Part shown: positions 1 through 5,554 of the stretch, piece after piece
Position numbering within the stretch: the stretch's first letter is position 1
Layout: each line of letters starts with the position of its first letter
Origin: Candidatus Nitrosocosmicus sp.
Lineage (GTDB): Archaea; Thermoproteota; Nitrososphaeria; Nitrososphaerales; Nitrososphaeraceae
NCBI GenBank assembly: GCA_030452275.1
Contig: JAKDMR010000152.1
Location: 1 to 5,643, forward strand
Length of the DNA: 5,643 bases
Direction: 5' to 3'
Position numbers and translations under genes: made by a program
Notes under the pieces: model-generated
What the model saw: only the letters and a program-made list of their open reading frames with translations
What the model was told of the DNA's origin: nothing
Databases searched by the model: none

Positions 1-288
1 ACTTGGATATTAAAAAGTATCTGTTTAGATCTACGGACTAATGTATGTCAGTATATATTCCATCTTACATTTCTAAGCAAATCTGAACACCAACTTTCAT
101 CAGGAAGCGATGAGGTAGTTAATGTAAACACATCATAAATTCGTGCTATCTTCCTTTAAGCTTGGCTGAAACATTTGCCAATATGAGCGTTAAACAATAA
201 ATAATTTAGGGCTTTTAGAATAAATCAAAATAAAAGTCAAAAATGGTTACTAATTGAAATAAGGTATACTATAAATCAGGAGTAAAAA
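1..288. other. AT-rich region without a supported gene
   Basis: No ORF with a credible start is present on either strand. Stops are frequent in all frames, and the stretch from about 190 to 260 is especially A-rich. The longest protein-like piece is a 35-codon minus-strand frame at 48-155 that lacks an initiation codon at its head. I see no tRNA, terminator hairpin or repeat array here. Together with 289-580, the window has about 590 bases without a long gene. Confidence 0.6.
264..276 (+). promoter_or_regulatory. TATA-like element upstream of the 289 short ORF
   Basis: The stretch TATACTATAAA resembles an archaeal TATA box. Its downstream half is centred near 272, so a start of transcription near 296-299 would be expected. 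That lies on or just after the ATG at 289 and close to a second ATG at 297. The fit to the ribosome binding site at 278-282 is therefore poor, because that site would be left out of the transcript. Seen: the AT-rich motif. Inferred: promoter function. Confidence 0.25.
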
Positions 289-417
289 ATGTTACCATGT
301 TATATATTTGAATTGCAATCTATTAAAATTATTAGCAGGGCTAGAATGACATCCACGCGGGCTCTGTTAATTCAAGAAATTGAGTTGCTTTTCAATATTG
401 TGTACCCAATTAGTTGA
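289..417 (+). CDS. Short ORF, 42 aa, function unknown
   Basis: ATG at 289 is preceded by AGGAG at 278-282 with a 6-base spacer, the best Shine-Dalgarno arrangement in the window. The frame runs 42 codons to TGA at 415-417. The peptide begins MLPCYIFELQ and ends IVYPIS. It has one cysteine, a basic middle (SRARMTSTRA) and a hydrophobic C-terminal third, with no motif I recognise. Its 3' half lies inside a candidate miniature inverted-repeat element (360-543), and its last bases overlap a minus-strand short ORF. It could be a genuine small protein, the remnant of a longer gene, or chance in AT-rich DNA. Only the ribosome binding site favours a real gene. Confidence 0.28.
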   Translation: MLPCYIFELQSIKIISRARMTSTRALLIQEIELLFNIVYPIS

Positions 418-543
418 CTGGTTTTAGAACAGTAGGTCGTAAATCCTGCTTAAATTCCATATATATTTTGTCAAAAATATGCTTTATTGGATTTAACGTG
501 AGATCAAATTTCATTTTAGTCAACTGCCTAACTTAACAGAGCC
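360..543. mobile_element. Possible miniature inverted-repeat element (MITE-like), 184 bp
   Basis: The ends are a perfect 11-bp inverted repeat: GGCTCTGTTAA at 360-370 and TTAACAGAGCC at 533-543. A second, nested inverted pair lies inside: AGTTGACT at 412-419 and AGTCAACT at 518-525. The flanks are imperfect 8-base direct repeats, TCCACGCG (352-359) and TCCACACT (544-551), matching at 6 of 8 positions including TCCAC. This is the layout of a non-autonomous element with a decayed target duplication. There is no transposase, and the interior codes for nothing obvious. An 11-bp match over this distance is unlikely but not impossible by chance, so I hold this as a candidate only. Confidence 0.3.
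410..514 (-). CDS. Short minus-strand ORF, 34 aa, function unknown
   Basis: ATG at 514 (minus strand) opens a frame of 34 codons ending in TAA at 410-412. The peptide starts MKFDLTLNPIKHIFDK and ends VLKPVN, a charged, protein-like composition rich in K, D and F. No ribosome binding site stands at a useful distance: a GGAGG occurs on this strand but about 26 bases upstream. A TTG five codons before the ATG is an alternative start. The ORF lies wholly inside the inverted-repeat candidate at 360-543. I do not recognise it, and chance is a fair explanation. Confidence 0.18.
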   Translation of the reverse strand: MKFDLTLNPIKHIFDKIYMEFKQDLRPTVLKPVN

Positions 544-550
544 TCCACAC

Positions 551-560
551 TTTAAAAATT
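551..560 (+). promoter_or_regulatory. TATA-like box for the membrane protein gene
   Basis: TTTAAAAATT is centred about 25 bases before the ATG at 580 and about 35 before the TTG at 590. Archaeal TATA boxes usually lie 25-27 bases before the transcript start, so transcription should begin near 580-582. The transcript would then be leaderless for the ATG, or carry about 8 leader bases for the TTG. Promoter function is inferred from spacing only. Confidence 0.4.
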
Positions 561-566
561 CAAATA

Positions 567-582
567 GGAGAATCAAAGTATG
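567..582 (+). promoter_or_regulatory. Ribosome binding site and ATG out of frame with the following gene
   Basis: GGAG at 567-570 is followed after 9 bases by ATG at 580-582. That ATG reads only ten codons to TAG at 610-612 and is out of frame with the long membrane-protein ORF, whose first possible start is TTG at 590. GGAG to TTG is 19 bases, too far for ordinary Shine-Dalgarno use. The pair therefore marks either a small overlapping leader ORF or a frameshift between the real start and the gene body. Confidence 0.4.
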
Positions 583-589
583 CTAATTA

Positions 590-1951
590 TTGAAGTCCCT
601 ATCTACAATTAGTTCCTTAAATAAGAATTCAAAAATAGTAGTGATATCTATCTGGGTTTTCATCTCGCTATTATTTGTGGATTTGTATGTGAGCTCAATA
701 ACAGACGTAGCGACTAGTTTCATTCAAACAACGGTGGGTGGTGCTTTATTTGTGTTACTTATGATTCTGAGTATGTTTGGAACACTGTTAGTAATGAGTA
801 GCATTTGGAAAATAGTAGACAAAAAGAATTCAATTTTTAGTCGACATAAAATGCTGTTTCGAGTAATGCAGATAGTATTGTATTCCTTGTCAGCATTTTT
901 GATGATTGAAATCATTCTTTGGAATAAATATTATACAATAAGTTTGACTTCAATAGTGATTGTTAGTTATGGCTCCAGCATACTAATGAGCCTGTTTGTT
1001 AGTATCAAATTATTCTCTTGGTATAAAGAGAATAAGAACATGTTCTCACTTTTATTCGGTTTAACCATCTTTTTTTTATTTGTAAACAGTTTGGTATCCA
1101 TTTTCCTATTTGCAACATTGCTTTCTGAAAAGCCTTTTCAAATAGATACTACAACTCCAATAGTCTTTAATTTTGAATGTGAGGTTGATTCCCTATTTTG
1201 TATTTTTAAAGAAAGTATAATAAATATCCAATCATACACTCTCATGATATATTTCTCGTTATTTTGGATATGTAATTACTTTCTATTGCACTATCGAATC
1301 AAGAAGATTGGAAAAATCAAGTTCTTCACGTTGATTACCCTTCCCCTAGCATTATTCTTCTTTTTGTTCATTTACCATTATGATGAACTTTATTCATTAA
1401 CAGAGAATATGAAATTTGATGAAAGTAGTATATTTATGCTTCAAATCTTCATCGGAATATTTTCAACTGCATTATGTGGAATCCTATACGGCTTAGGATT
1501 CAAGTCGGTAGCTAATTTGCTAAAAATGTCTCCAAAAGTAGAAAGGTATTTAATAATGGCATCCTACGGCATCATTTTGTTCTTTATCACAGCCAATGCA
1601 ACTATAGTGGGCGCAAGTTTTCCCCCCTTTGGTATTCCAAGCATAATATTTCTCCCTTTTGCTTCTCTCTTATTCTATGTAGGGATATACTATTCAATAA
1701 TTGCCATATCAAACGACATTCGTGTCAGAAAATACATCAAGAATTCAGCATATAAAGAATTGGAAATCATGGGAAATCTAGCTCGATCTCAAATGATCGG
1801 TAATATGAAGGAAAAGGTTTTAGAAATGACTAAGAAATACTCCGAAGAAATTCATCAGAGTAGTGAATCAGAAACCATGGAAACAGAGGAAGATCTGAAA
1901 AGTTACTTGGACGAAGCAATTCGTATTTTCAACAAAGGTAACAAAAAATAA
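590..1951 (+). CDS. Ten-helix membrane protein with cytoplasmic C-terminal tail (archaeal, function unknown)
   Basis: A 453-residue integral membrane protein. I count ten hydrophobic helices at about 16-38, 48-72, 89-111, 117-142, 151-178, 215-235, 244-263, 281-303, 320-341 and 350-374. Basic loops (KIVDKKN, KENKN, RIKKIGKIK, KMSPKVER) alternate so that both termini fall in the cytoplasm. The largest outside loop (about 179-214) holds two cysteines, C197 and C204, which could form a disulfide. The conserved-looking PPFGIPS joins helices 9 and 10. After IAISNDIRVRKYI comes a 75-residue hydrophilic tail, charged and helix-prone. From memory, this tail pattern recurs in uncharacterised Nitrososphaerales membrane proteins; a sensor or signalling role is only a guess. 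TTG at 590 is the first available start, and GTG at 641 would cut helix 1. Removing one base from the CCC at 597-599 would join the ATG at 580 to this frame. The gene converges on the ATPase gene with 3 bp between stops. Confidence 0.8.
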   Translation: MKSLSTISSLNKNSKIVVISIWVFISLLFVDLYVSSITDVATSFIQTTVGGALFVLLMILSMFGTLLVMSSIWKIVDKKNSIFSRHKMLFRVMQIVLYSLSAFLMIEIILWNKYYTISLTSIVIVSYGSSILMSLFVSIKLFSWYKENKNMFSLLFGLTIFFLFVNSLVSIFLFATLLSEKPFQIDTTTPIVFNFECEVDSLFCIFKESIINIQSYTLMIYFSLFWICNYFLLHYRIKKIGKIKFFTLITLPLALFFFLFIYHYDELYSLTENMKFDESSIFMLQIFIGIFSTALCGILYGLGFKSVANLLKMSPKVERYLIMASYGIILFFITANATIVGASFPPFGIPSIIFLPFASLLFYVGIYYSIIAISNDIRVRKYIKNSAYKELEIMGNLARSQMIGNMKEKVLEMTKKYSEEIHQSSESETMETEEDLKSYLDEAIRIFNKGNKK

Positions 1952-1953
1952 AA
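1943..1953 (-). terminator. T-rich terminator for the ParA-like gene, inside the end of the convergent gene
   Basis: On the minus strand the bases right after the ATPase stop codon read TTTT-A-TTTTTT. Archaeal transcription commonly ends on such T-rich runs without a hairpin. On the plus strand the same bases form the last codons and the stop of the membrane protein. No comparable long T-run was found right after 1951 for the plus-strand gene. Confidence 0.4.
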
Positions 1954-1954
1954 T

Positions 1955-2809
1955 CTAGTCTAAATTTTCAACTTGATTAACCAGATCCTTTATCTTGGTC
2001 GTAAACGGATGCTCTGGGAATTCATGTATGGTCAAAAATTCCTTTTCCTTAAATTGGATGTCACAGTAACACGGAATCTCCAGCATTGTATCTACTTTAA
2101 CTAATCCGTTTACGATCTTTTCTAATTCACGGTCAATCTTATTCTTATAAGCTGAATCACCACTCATGATATTCTTATTGGCGGAGTCAAGGTCTAAATG
2201 AGGCACACAATATCCGGCAACCCTATTCAGTAACAATTTGCAAACCGAACCATGTTCGATTAAAGAGGAGTAAATTTCTTTAATCATTTTAATTGTTCCT
2301 CTCAAATCTAAATCACCCATTTTTAACGTTAGCAAGACTATATCAGAAATCACTATAGAATTGATTGACCAATACCTAATGCCAGGACTTGTATCCATTA
2401 CTATAAAATCGGCTTCTTTATTGACTAATAGGTCTTCTCGCATAGCGATAAAATTTCTGAACTGTCGTACTTGCTGTTCCTTATCATTGAGCAGACCACC
2501 CTCGAGTTGATATACGTCCTGTTTTCCGCCTTTAGAAAACCCTACTGACAACTCCCCCTCGAATTTGAAATCAATTAGTGAACTGGAGTCGATCATGATA
2601 TCATCCAAATCTGCTTTATTTCTTAAATAATCATTAATCCAAAACTCTGGTTCGAAATTAAAATAGGAATAAAGACTAGGAGCGTAAAAATCAAGATCAA
2701 GTAGATAAACTTTGTAACCCTTTGAAGCCAGGAGATAAGAAAAATTGGCAGCTAAGGTTGTTTTGCCAGTACCGCCTTTGTAAGAATGAAAGGATATACA
2801 TTTACCCAC
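1955..2809 (-). CDS. ParA/MinD-family deviant Walker ATPase
   Basis: A 284-residue P-loop ATPase of the SIMIBI ParA/MinD group. The deviant Walker A is KGGTGKTT at residues 11-18, with signature lysine K11 and phosphate-binding K16. Switch I, LLDLDFYAPS, follows at 36-45, and Walker B, FIVMDTSPG, at 135-143. The family forms ATP-dependent dimers that position DNA, protein arrays or membrane complexes. No ParB-like partner or obvious centromere repeat is in view, so plasmid-type partitioning is not supported. The kinase gene upstream on the same strand and the convergent membrane protein hint at a role in placing a signalling complex, which is inference. The start is GTG at 2809: an in-frame TGA lies immediately upstream, the P-loop stands at the usual distance, and a TATA-like box lies 22-30 bases before it, suggesting a leaderless transcript. 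Cysteines 190, 201, 247 and 249 are scattered and form no clear metal site. Confidence 0.88.
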   Translation of the reverse strand: MGKCISFHSYKGGTGKTTLAANFSYLLASKGYKVYLLDLDFYAPSLYSYFNFEPEFWINDYLRNKADLDDIMIDSSSLIDFKFEGELSVGFSKGGKQDVYQLEGGLLNDKEQQVRQFRNFIAMREDLLVNKEADFIVMDTSPGIRYWSINSIVISDIVLLTLKMGDLDLRGTIKMIKEIYSSLIEHGSVCKLLLNRVAGYCVPHLDLDSANKNIMSGDSAYKNKIDRELEKIVNGLVKVDTMLEIPCYCDIQFKEKEFLTIHEFPEHPFTTKIKDLVNQVENLD

Positions 2810-2830
2810 TCAATGTACTTTAAAAGTTCA

Positions 2831-2839
2831 TTTAAAAAA
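2831..2839 (-). promoter_or_regulatory. TATA-like box for the ParA-like gene
   Basis: TTTTTTAAA on the minus strand occupies positions -30 to -22 relative to the GTG at 2809. That is where an archaeal TATA box should lie if the transcript begins at the start codon. No Shine-Dalgarno sequence precedes the GTG, in agreement with leaderless translation. The T6 run could also help end transcripts arriving from the kinase gene. The ATPase thus probably has its own promoter despite sharing strand with the kinase. Confidence 0.45.
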
Positions 2840-2895
2840 CGTTTTGAAACATAATTGTAGTTTTGACCAAATTGAACTTACAGTAAGGCAACAAA

Positions 2896-4281
2896 CTATT
2901 TTACGGGTAATTCGATTGTAAAAGTACTACCGATCCCATTCTTGTTATTTCTTCCTTCAATTCTGCCCAAATGTTTTTCTACTATTATTCGTGAGATGTG
3001 TAGTCCCAGTCCCGTTCCAAGTTTATCAGTAGTATAAAATTTGGAAAATATTTTCTTGTGATCTTTTTTACCTATGCCAGATCCAGTATCTGAAATCGCG
3101 ATTACTACGTGGTTAGATTTTTTCTGAATAGAGATTACGATTTGCCCTCTCTCAGTAAATTTTATTGCGTTACTTAACAAATTATCTAGCACTTCAATTA
3201 TTCGTATCTTGTCAGCTTTTATCATAATTTTTTTGGATGAGGTATCCAAGTCTAACTTGATGTTCTTTTTGTTTACTTGAATTGTGTAATCACTTAATAG
3301 TTCCTCGATGACCTGGACGATATCAAAGGGTTCAAGGTTTAAATTAAAAATATTATTTTCCATTCTGGCATAATCAAGAATATTATTTGTCATGATATCC
3401 AATTTTCTAGCATTTCGAGAAATAATTTTTAACAGTTCATTTTTTTGATCAGAATCTAGTCTCTTATTATTTTGAATCATATCTGAAAAACCAAGAATTG
3501 GTTGAATAGGGTTTTTTAATTCATGAGCAAGGATCCGAACAAAGTTATGATTTGAGAGATTATTCCTAGTCATTTCATTAGATAGGTCCTTTATTCGATT
3601 TTCTAGAATAGACTGCTTCCAAAGACTTTCAAAAATAGCCGAATTGTGCCAAATTACAGAATCCTTTATAGAAATCACATTGAAAAACGAATCATCGAGT
3701 CCCCTCTCAAAGCTACTCGTCAGTTCAGAAAATAATGATACAGATTTGTCTACCCCAGCAATAAAGTATTGATACTCATCTTCATGAATATACTGTATCT
3801 CAGCCGTAGGAAGCTCAGAAATGTTTGATTTTTCCAAGAATGATTGTACCTTTTTGCTTTTAGGAATTAACAATCTGATCTTGGGCGTATGCGTTTGATT
3901 TTGTCTTGTGCGTAAGAATAACCCTTCCAATACCCCATAAAACTGGTCAAATATACCAGTACTTGAACATACTATCTGTAATTCTTCTTTAGTTTCATAA
4001 ACTTCATCTACTAGTCTGCGCCTAAAGATCGAAAAGTCAGAAACAACCTCTGAACTGCTGAATTTCGTTCTTTTGATATCAAACAAAGACAATTGAACAA
4101 GGTTGCCCGATCTAGCTCCCCAATTAATTTCATCCAGACCCATCTCTGAAAATTCTTTTCCGTAAACAGATACAAGTTTATTATAAAGGGTATAGCAATG
4201 TTTGTGATGAAACCTTTCATCTCCTTTGCCAATTTCCTCAATGAACAGATCATTATTATCTTTAATATGTTTTCCACACAA
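2896..4281 (-). CDS. Soluble sensor histidine kinase with N-terminal zinc finger (start uncertain)
   Basis: A cytoplasmic two-component kinase, 461 residues from the TTG at 4281, with no membrane helix. Residues 2-29 look like most of a zinc finger (C2, H26, C29). The middle (about 80-215) is an alpha/beta region resembling the phospholipase-D-like sensor regions of other archaeal kinases, but no HKD catalytic motif is visible. A linker helix, ESLWKQSILENRIKDL, leads to the H-box AHELKNPIQPILGF with phospho-acceptor H253. The ATP-binding domain shows an N-box (DNLLSNAIKF, 366-375), a G1 box (DTGSGIG, 398-404), an F-box (IFSKFYT) and a G2 box (GTGLGL, 422-427), so it should be active. Its response regulator is not in the window. 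The TTG is doubtful: the reading frame stays open to 4350, and the codons before it read VVVCY, which supply the missing first cysteine of a CxxC pair. Confidence 0.9.
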   Translation of the reverse strand: MCGKHIKDNNDLFIEEIGKGDERFHHKHCYTLYNKLVSVYGKEFSEMGLDEINWGARSGNLVQLSLFDIKRTKFSSSEVVSDFSIFRRRLVDEVYETKEELQIVCSSTGIFDQFYGVLEGLFLRTRQNQTHTPKIRLLIPKSKKVQSFLEKSNISELPTAEIQYIHEDEYQYFIAGVDKSVSLFSELTSSFERGLDDSFFNVISIKDSVIWHNSAIFESLWKQSILENRIKDLSNEMTRNNLSNHNFVRILAHELKNPIQPILGFSDMIQNNKRLDSDQKNELLKIISRNARKLDIMTNNILDYARMENNIFNLNLEPFDIVQVIEELLSDYTIQVNKKNIKLDLDTSSKKIMIKADKIRIIEVLDNLLSNAIKFTERGQIVISIQKKSNHVVIAISDTGSGIGKKDHKKIFSKFYTTDKLGTGLGLHISRIIVEKHLGRIEGRNNKNGIGSTFTIELPVK

Positions 4282-4331
4282 GTAACAAACGACTACAGTT
4301 TGAGGTTTTTCTGATTGTGGATTGGAATCAT
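4282..4331 (-). other. Probable missing N-terminus of the histidine kinase (frame break in an A5 run)
   Basis: On the minus strand an ATG at 4331-4329 reads MIPIHNQKNLKL and then stops. The kinase frame lies one base back. One extra A in the five-A run (plus-strand TTTTT at 4306-4310) would give MIPIHNQKKPQTVVVCYLCG, joining the ATG to the kinase and completing CYLC. The kinase frame itself has no ATG, GTG or TTG between the stop at 4351-4353 and the TTG at 4281; only ATA, ATT and ATC occur there. So this is a sequencing undercall, a real frameshift, slippage in the A-run, or a non-standard start. Confidence 0.5.
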
Positions 4332-4348
4332 TGATAATTGTTATGTAA

Positions 4349-4355
4349 TTTTATA
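4349..4355 (-). promoter_or_regulatory. TATA-like box for the histidine kinase gene
   Basis: TATAAAA on the minus strand lies 18-24 bases before the ATG at 4331. This is slightly closer than ideal for a leaderless start there, but much nearer to it than to the TTG at 4281. The intergenic space is shared with the divergent ATP-grasp gene, so the two promoters lie about 70 bases apart and could be co-regulated. No clear operator palindrome was seen. Confidence 0.35.
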
Positions 4356-4416
4356 CGTCCAATAATTAAATAAACTTATCTCGTTGACTTTATTACCTGA
4401 AAAAAAGAAGATAAAA

Positions 4417-4425
4417 TTTTTATAT
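4417..4425 (+). promoter_or_regulatory. TATA-like box for the ATP-grasp gene
   Basis: TTTTTATAT is centred about 24 bases before the GTG at 4445, near the normal archaeal TATA-to-start distance. No Shine-Dalgarno sequence precedes the GTG or the in-frame ATG at 4475. A leaderless transcript starting at or near 4445 is the simplest reading, and it supports the GTG over the ATG. Confidence 0.42.
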
Positions 4426-4444
4426 TGTTGGCAATAACCAAAGT

Positions 4445-5554
4445 GTGTCTAATCAGCCTTTTGTTTTTAATTTTATGGAGAAATTAAACTATGAAAGAAT
4501 CCTCACAAATAACACTAATCCCCTAGAGCTAATTGAACGTCTAAATATTTCCAAAAAAGGAAACTCAAGCATTGGTCCAAAAGTATTGATATTAACTAAG
4601 AAAATAGACATTGAATCGGATCTGCTAGGCATTCAATTCCTCAAAAATGGAATCGATTATGTAAAAATAACAGAAGAGGATATACCTTTAAATTTTCATT
4701 TTGAATTCAAAATTGGTAAATTTAATGACTCCGTACTACGATTGGGAAATAGAAAATTCAAACTTGATGAAATTGAGATAGTATTATTTAGATATTTTGA
4801 TCCAAAATTTTTGAATTATTATTCAGGCGGAGTATATCAAATGTACTCCGCCCAACAATGGTATCAAGCCTTTAATTGTCTACCAATAGCTTTAAATGCT
4901 CTATGGATAAATAATCCACAAAGAACTTTTGACTCTGAAAACAGATTGAATCAGCTACTGGCAGCACAACAGCTAGGTTTTAGCATTCCAGAGACATTAA
5001 TAACCAATGAGATGGAAGCGGCTAACAAGTTTTTTAAGAGGTTTCGTAGATCCACTATCGTCAAAGTACTTCATCATCATGAGATTTATCTAAACCAAAG
5101 AACGTATAGGTTCCTAACCAATAACATTGAAGCCAGTCATTTATCAAAATTCAACGAGTTAACTTACGCACCAGTAATTTTTCAAAAGAAAATAGAGAAT
5201 GATTCAGAAATCCGAGTAACTGTAGTAAATGACAAGACATTTTCATGTAGAATTTCAACAATTAAAGAAAAACGCAATTTTTCTGATTTACATAAAATAA
5301 AGGAAAAAGAGTTAATATTTTCAGAGATCGATCTCAGCAAAAAAATCGAAAAGCTATGCATTAAACTAAATAAAAGATTAGGATTACTAGTTTCAAGCAT
5401 AGATTTTGTTCAAGCCAAAAATGGAGAATTATATTTTCTAGAAATTAATCCAATAGGCGACTGGAATTGGATTGAAAAGCGCACTAATTTGCCTATAACA
5501 AAATCAATTTTTGACTTTGTGAATGAGCTATTGAACAAAAGTAAAAGAACGTGA
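4445..5554 (+). CDS. ATP-grasp ligase of the MvdC/MvdD (graspetide peptide-maturase) type
   Basis: A 369-residue ATP-grasp enzyme. Residues about 46-120 look like the pre-ATP-grasp domain (KVLILTKKIDIES at the start), and about 160-360 is the ATP-grasp fold. Family-like segments, in order: ENRLNQLLAAQQLGFSIPET (165-184), K207 in TIVKVL, the hinge FQKKI (246-250), E255 and R257 in SEIRVTV, then D320, E333 and N335 (SSIDFV and FLEINP) as expected metal and phosphate ligands. It closes with NPIGDWNWIEKRTNLPI, the wording typical of MvdC/MvdD ligases that form ester or amide crosslinks in ribosomal peptides. Family members usually have FQEKI at the hinge; here a lysine replaces the glutamate. The protein has about 45 extra residues before KVLIL compared with microviridin ligases as I remember them. 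The start is GTG at 4445; ATG at 4475 (residue 11) is the alternative. A general peptide or amino-acid ligase role remains possible. It overlaps the next ORF by 4 bp. Confidence 0.78.
   Translation: MSNQPFVFNFMEKLNYERILTNNTNPLELIERLNISKKGNSSIGPKVLILTKKIDIESDLLGIQFLKNGIDYVKITEEDIPLNFHFEFKIGKFNDSVLRLGNRKFKLDEIEIVLFRYFDPKFLNYYSGGVYQMYSAQQWYQAFNCLPIALNALWINNPQRTFDSENRLNQLLAAQQLGFSIPETLITNEMEAANKFFKRFRRSTIVKVLHHHEIYLNQRTYRFLTNNIEASHLSKFNELTYAPVIFQKKIENDSEIRVTVVNDKTFSCRISTIKEKRNFSDLHKIKEKELIFSEIDLSKKIEKLCIKLNKRLGLLVSSIDFVQAKNGELYFLEINPIGDWNWIEKRTNLPITKSIFDFVNELLNKSKRT

Noticed and set aside
48..158. Minus-strand open stretch of 35 codons with protein-like wording (IARIYDVFTLTTSSLPDESW)
   Set aside because: It lies directly after a stop, its only standard in-frame start (GTG) is nine codons in, and it has no ribosome binding site. 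It could be the tail of a decayed gene, but nothing supports a family.
431..450. Hairpin AGTAGG/CCTGCT with an 8-base loop resembling a tRNA T-arm
   Set aside because: The stem includes a wobble pair, the loop lacks TTCGAnT and is one base too long, and no acceptor, D or anticodon arms are nearby.
1955..2809. Plasmid partition locus
   Set aside because: The ATPase has ParA motifs, but there is no ParB-like gene, no iterated centromere-like repeat and no replication gene in the window.
2877..2887. Near-palindrome CTTAC-A-GTAAG between the kinase and ATPase genes
   Set aside because: Only 5-bp arms, no second copy near other promoters, and it lies well upstream of the TATA-like box; likely chance.
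4282..4444. Shared operator between the divergent kinase and ATP-grasp genes
   Set aside because: The spacer is AT-rich and holds TATA-like boxes, but I found no convincing palindrome or repeated motif beyond base composition.
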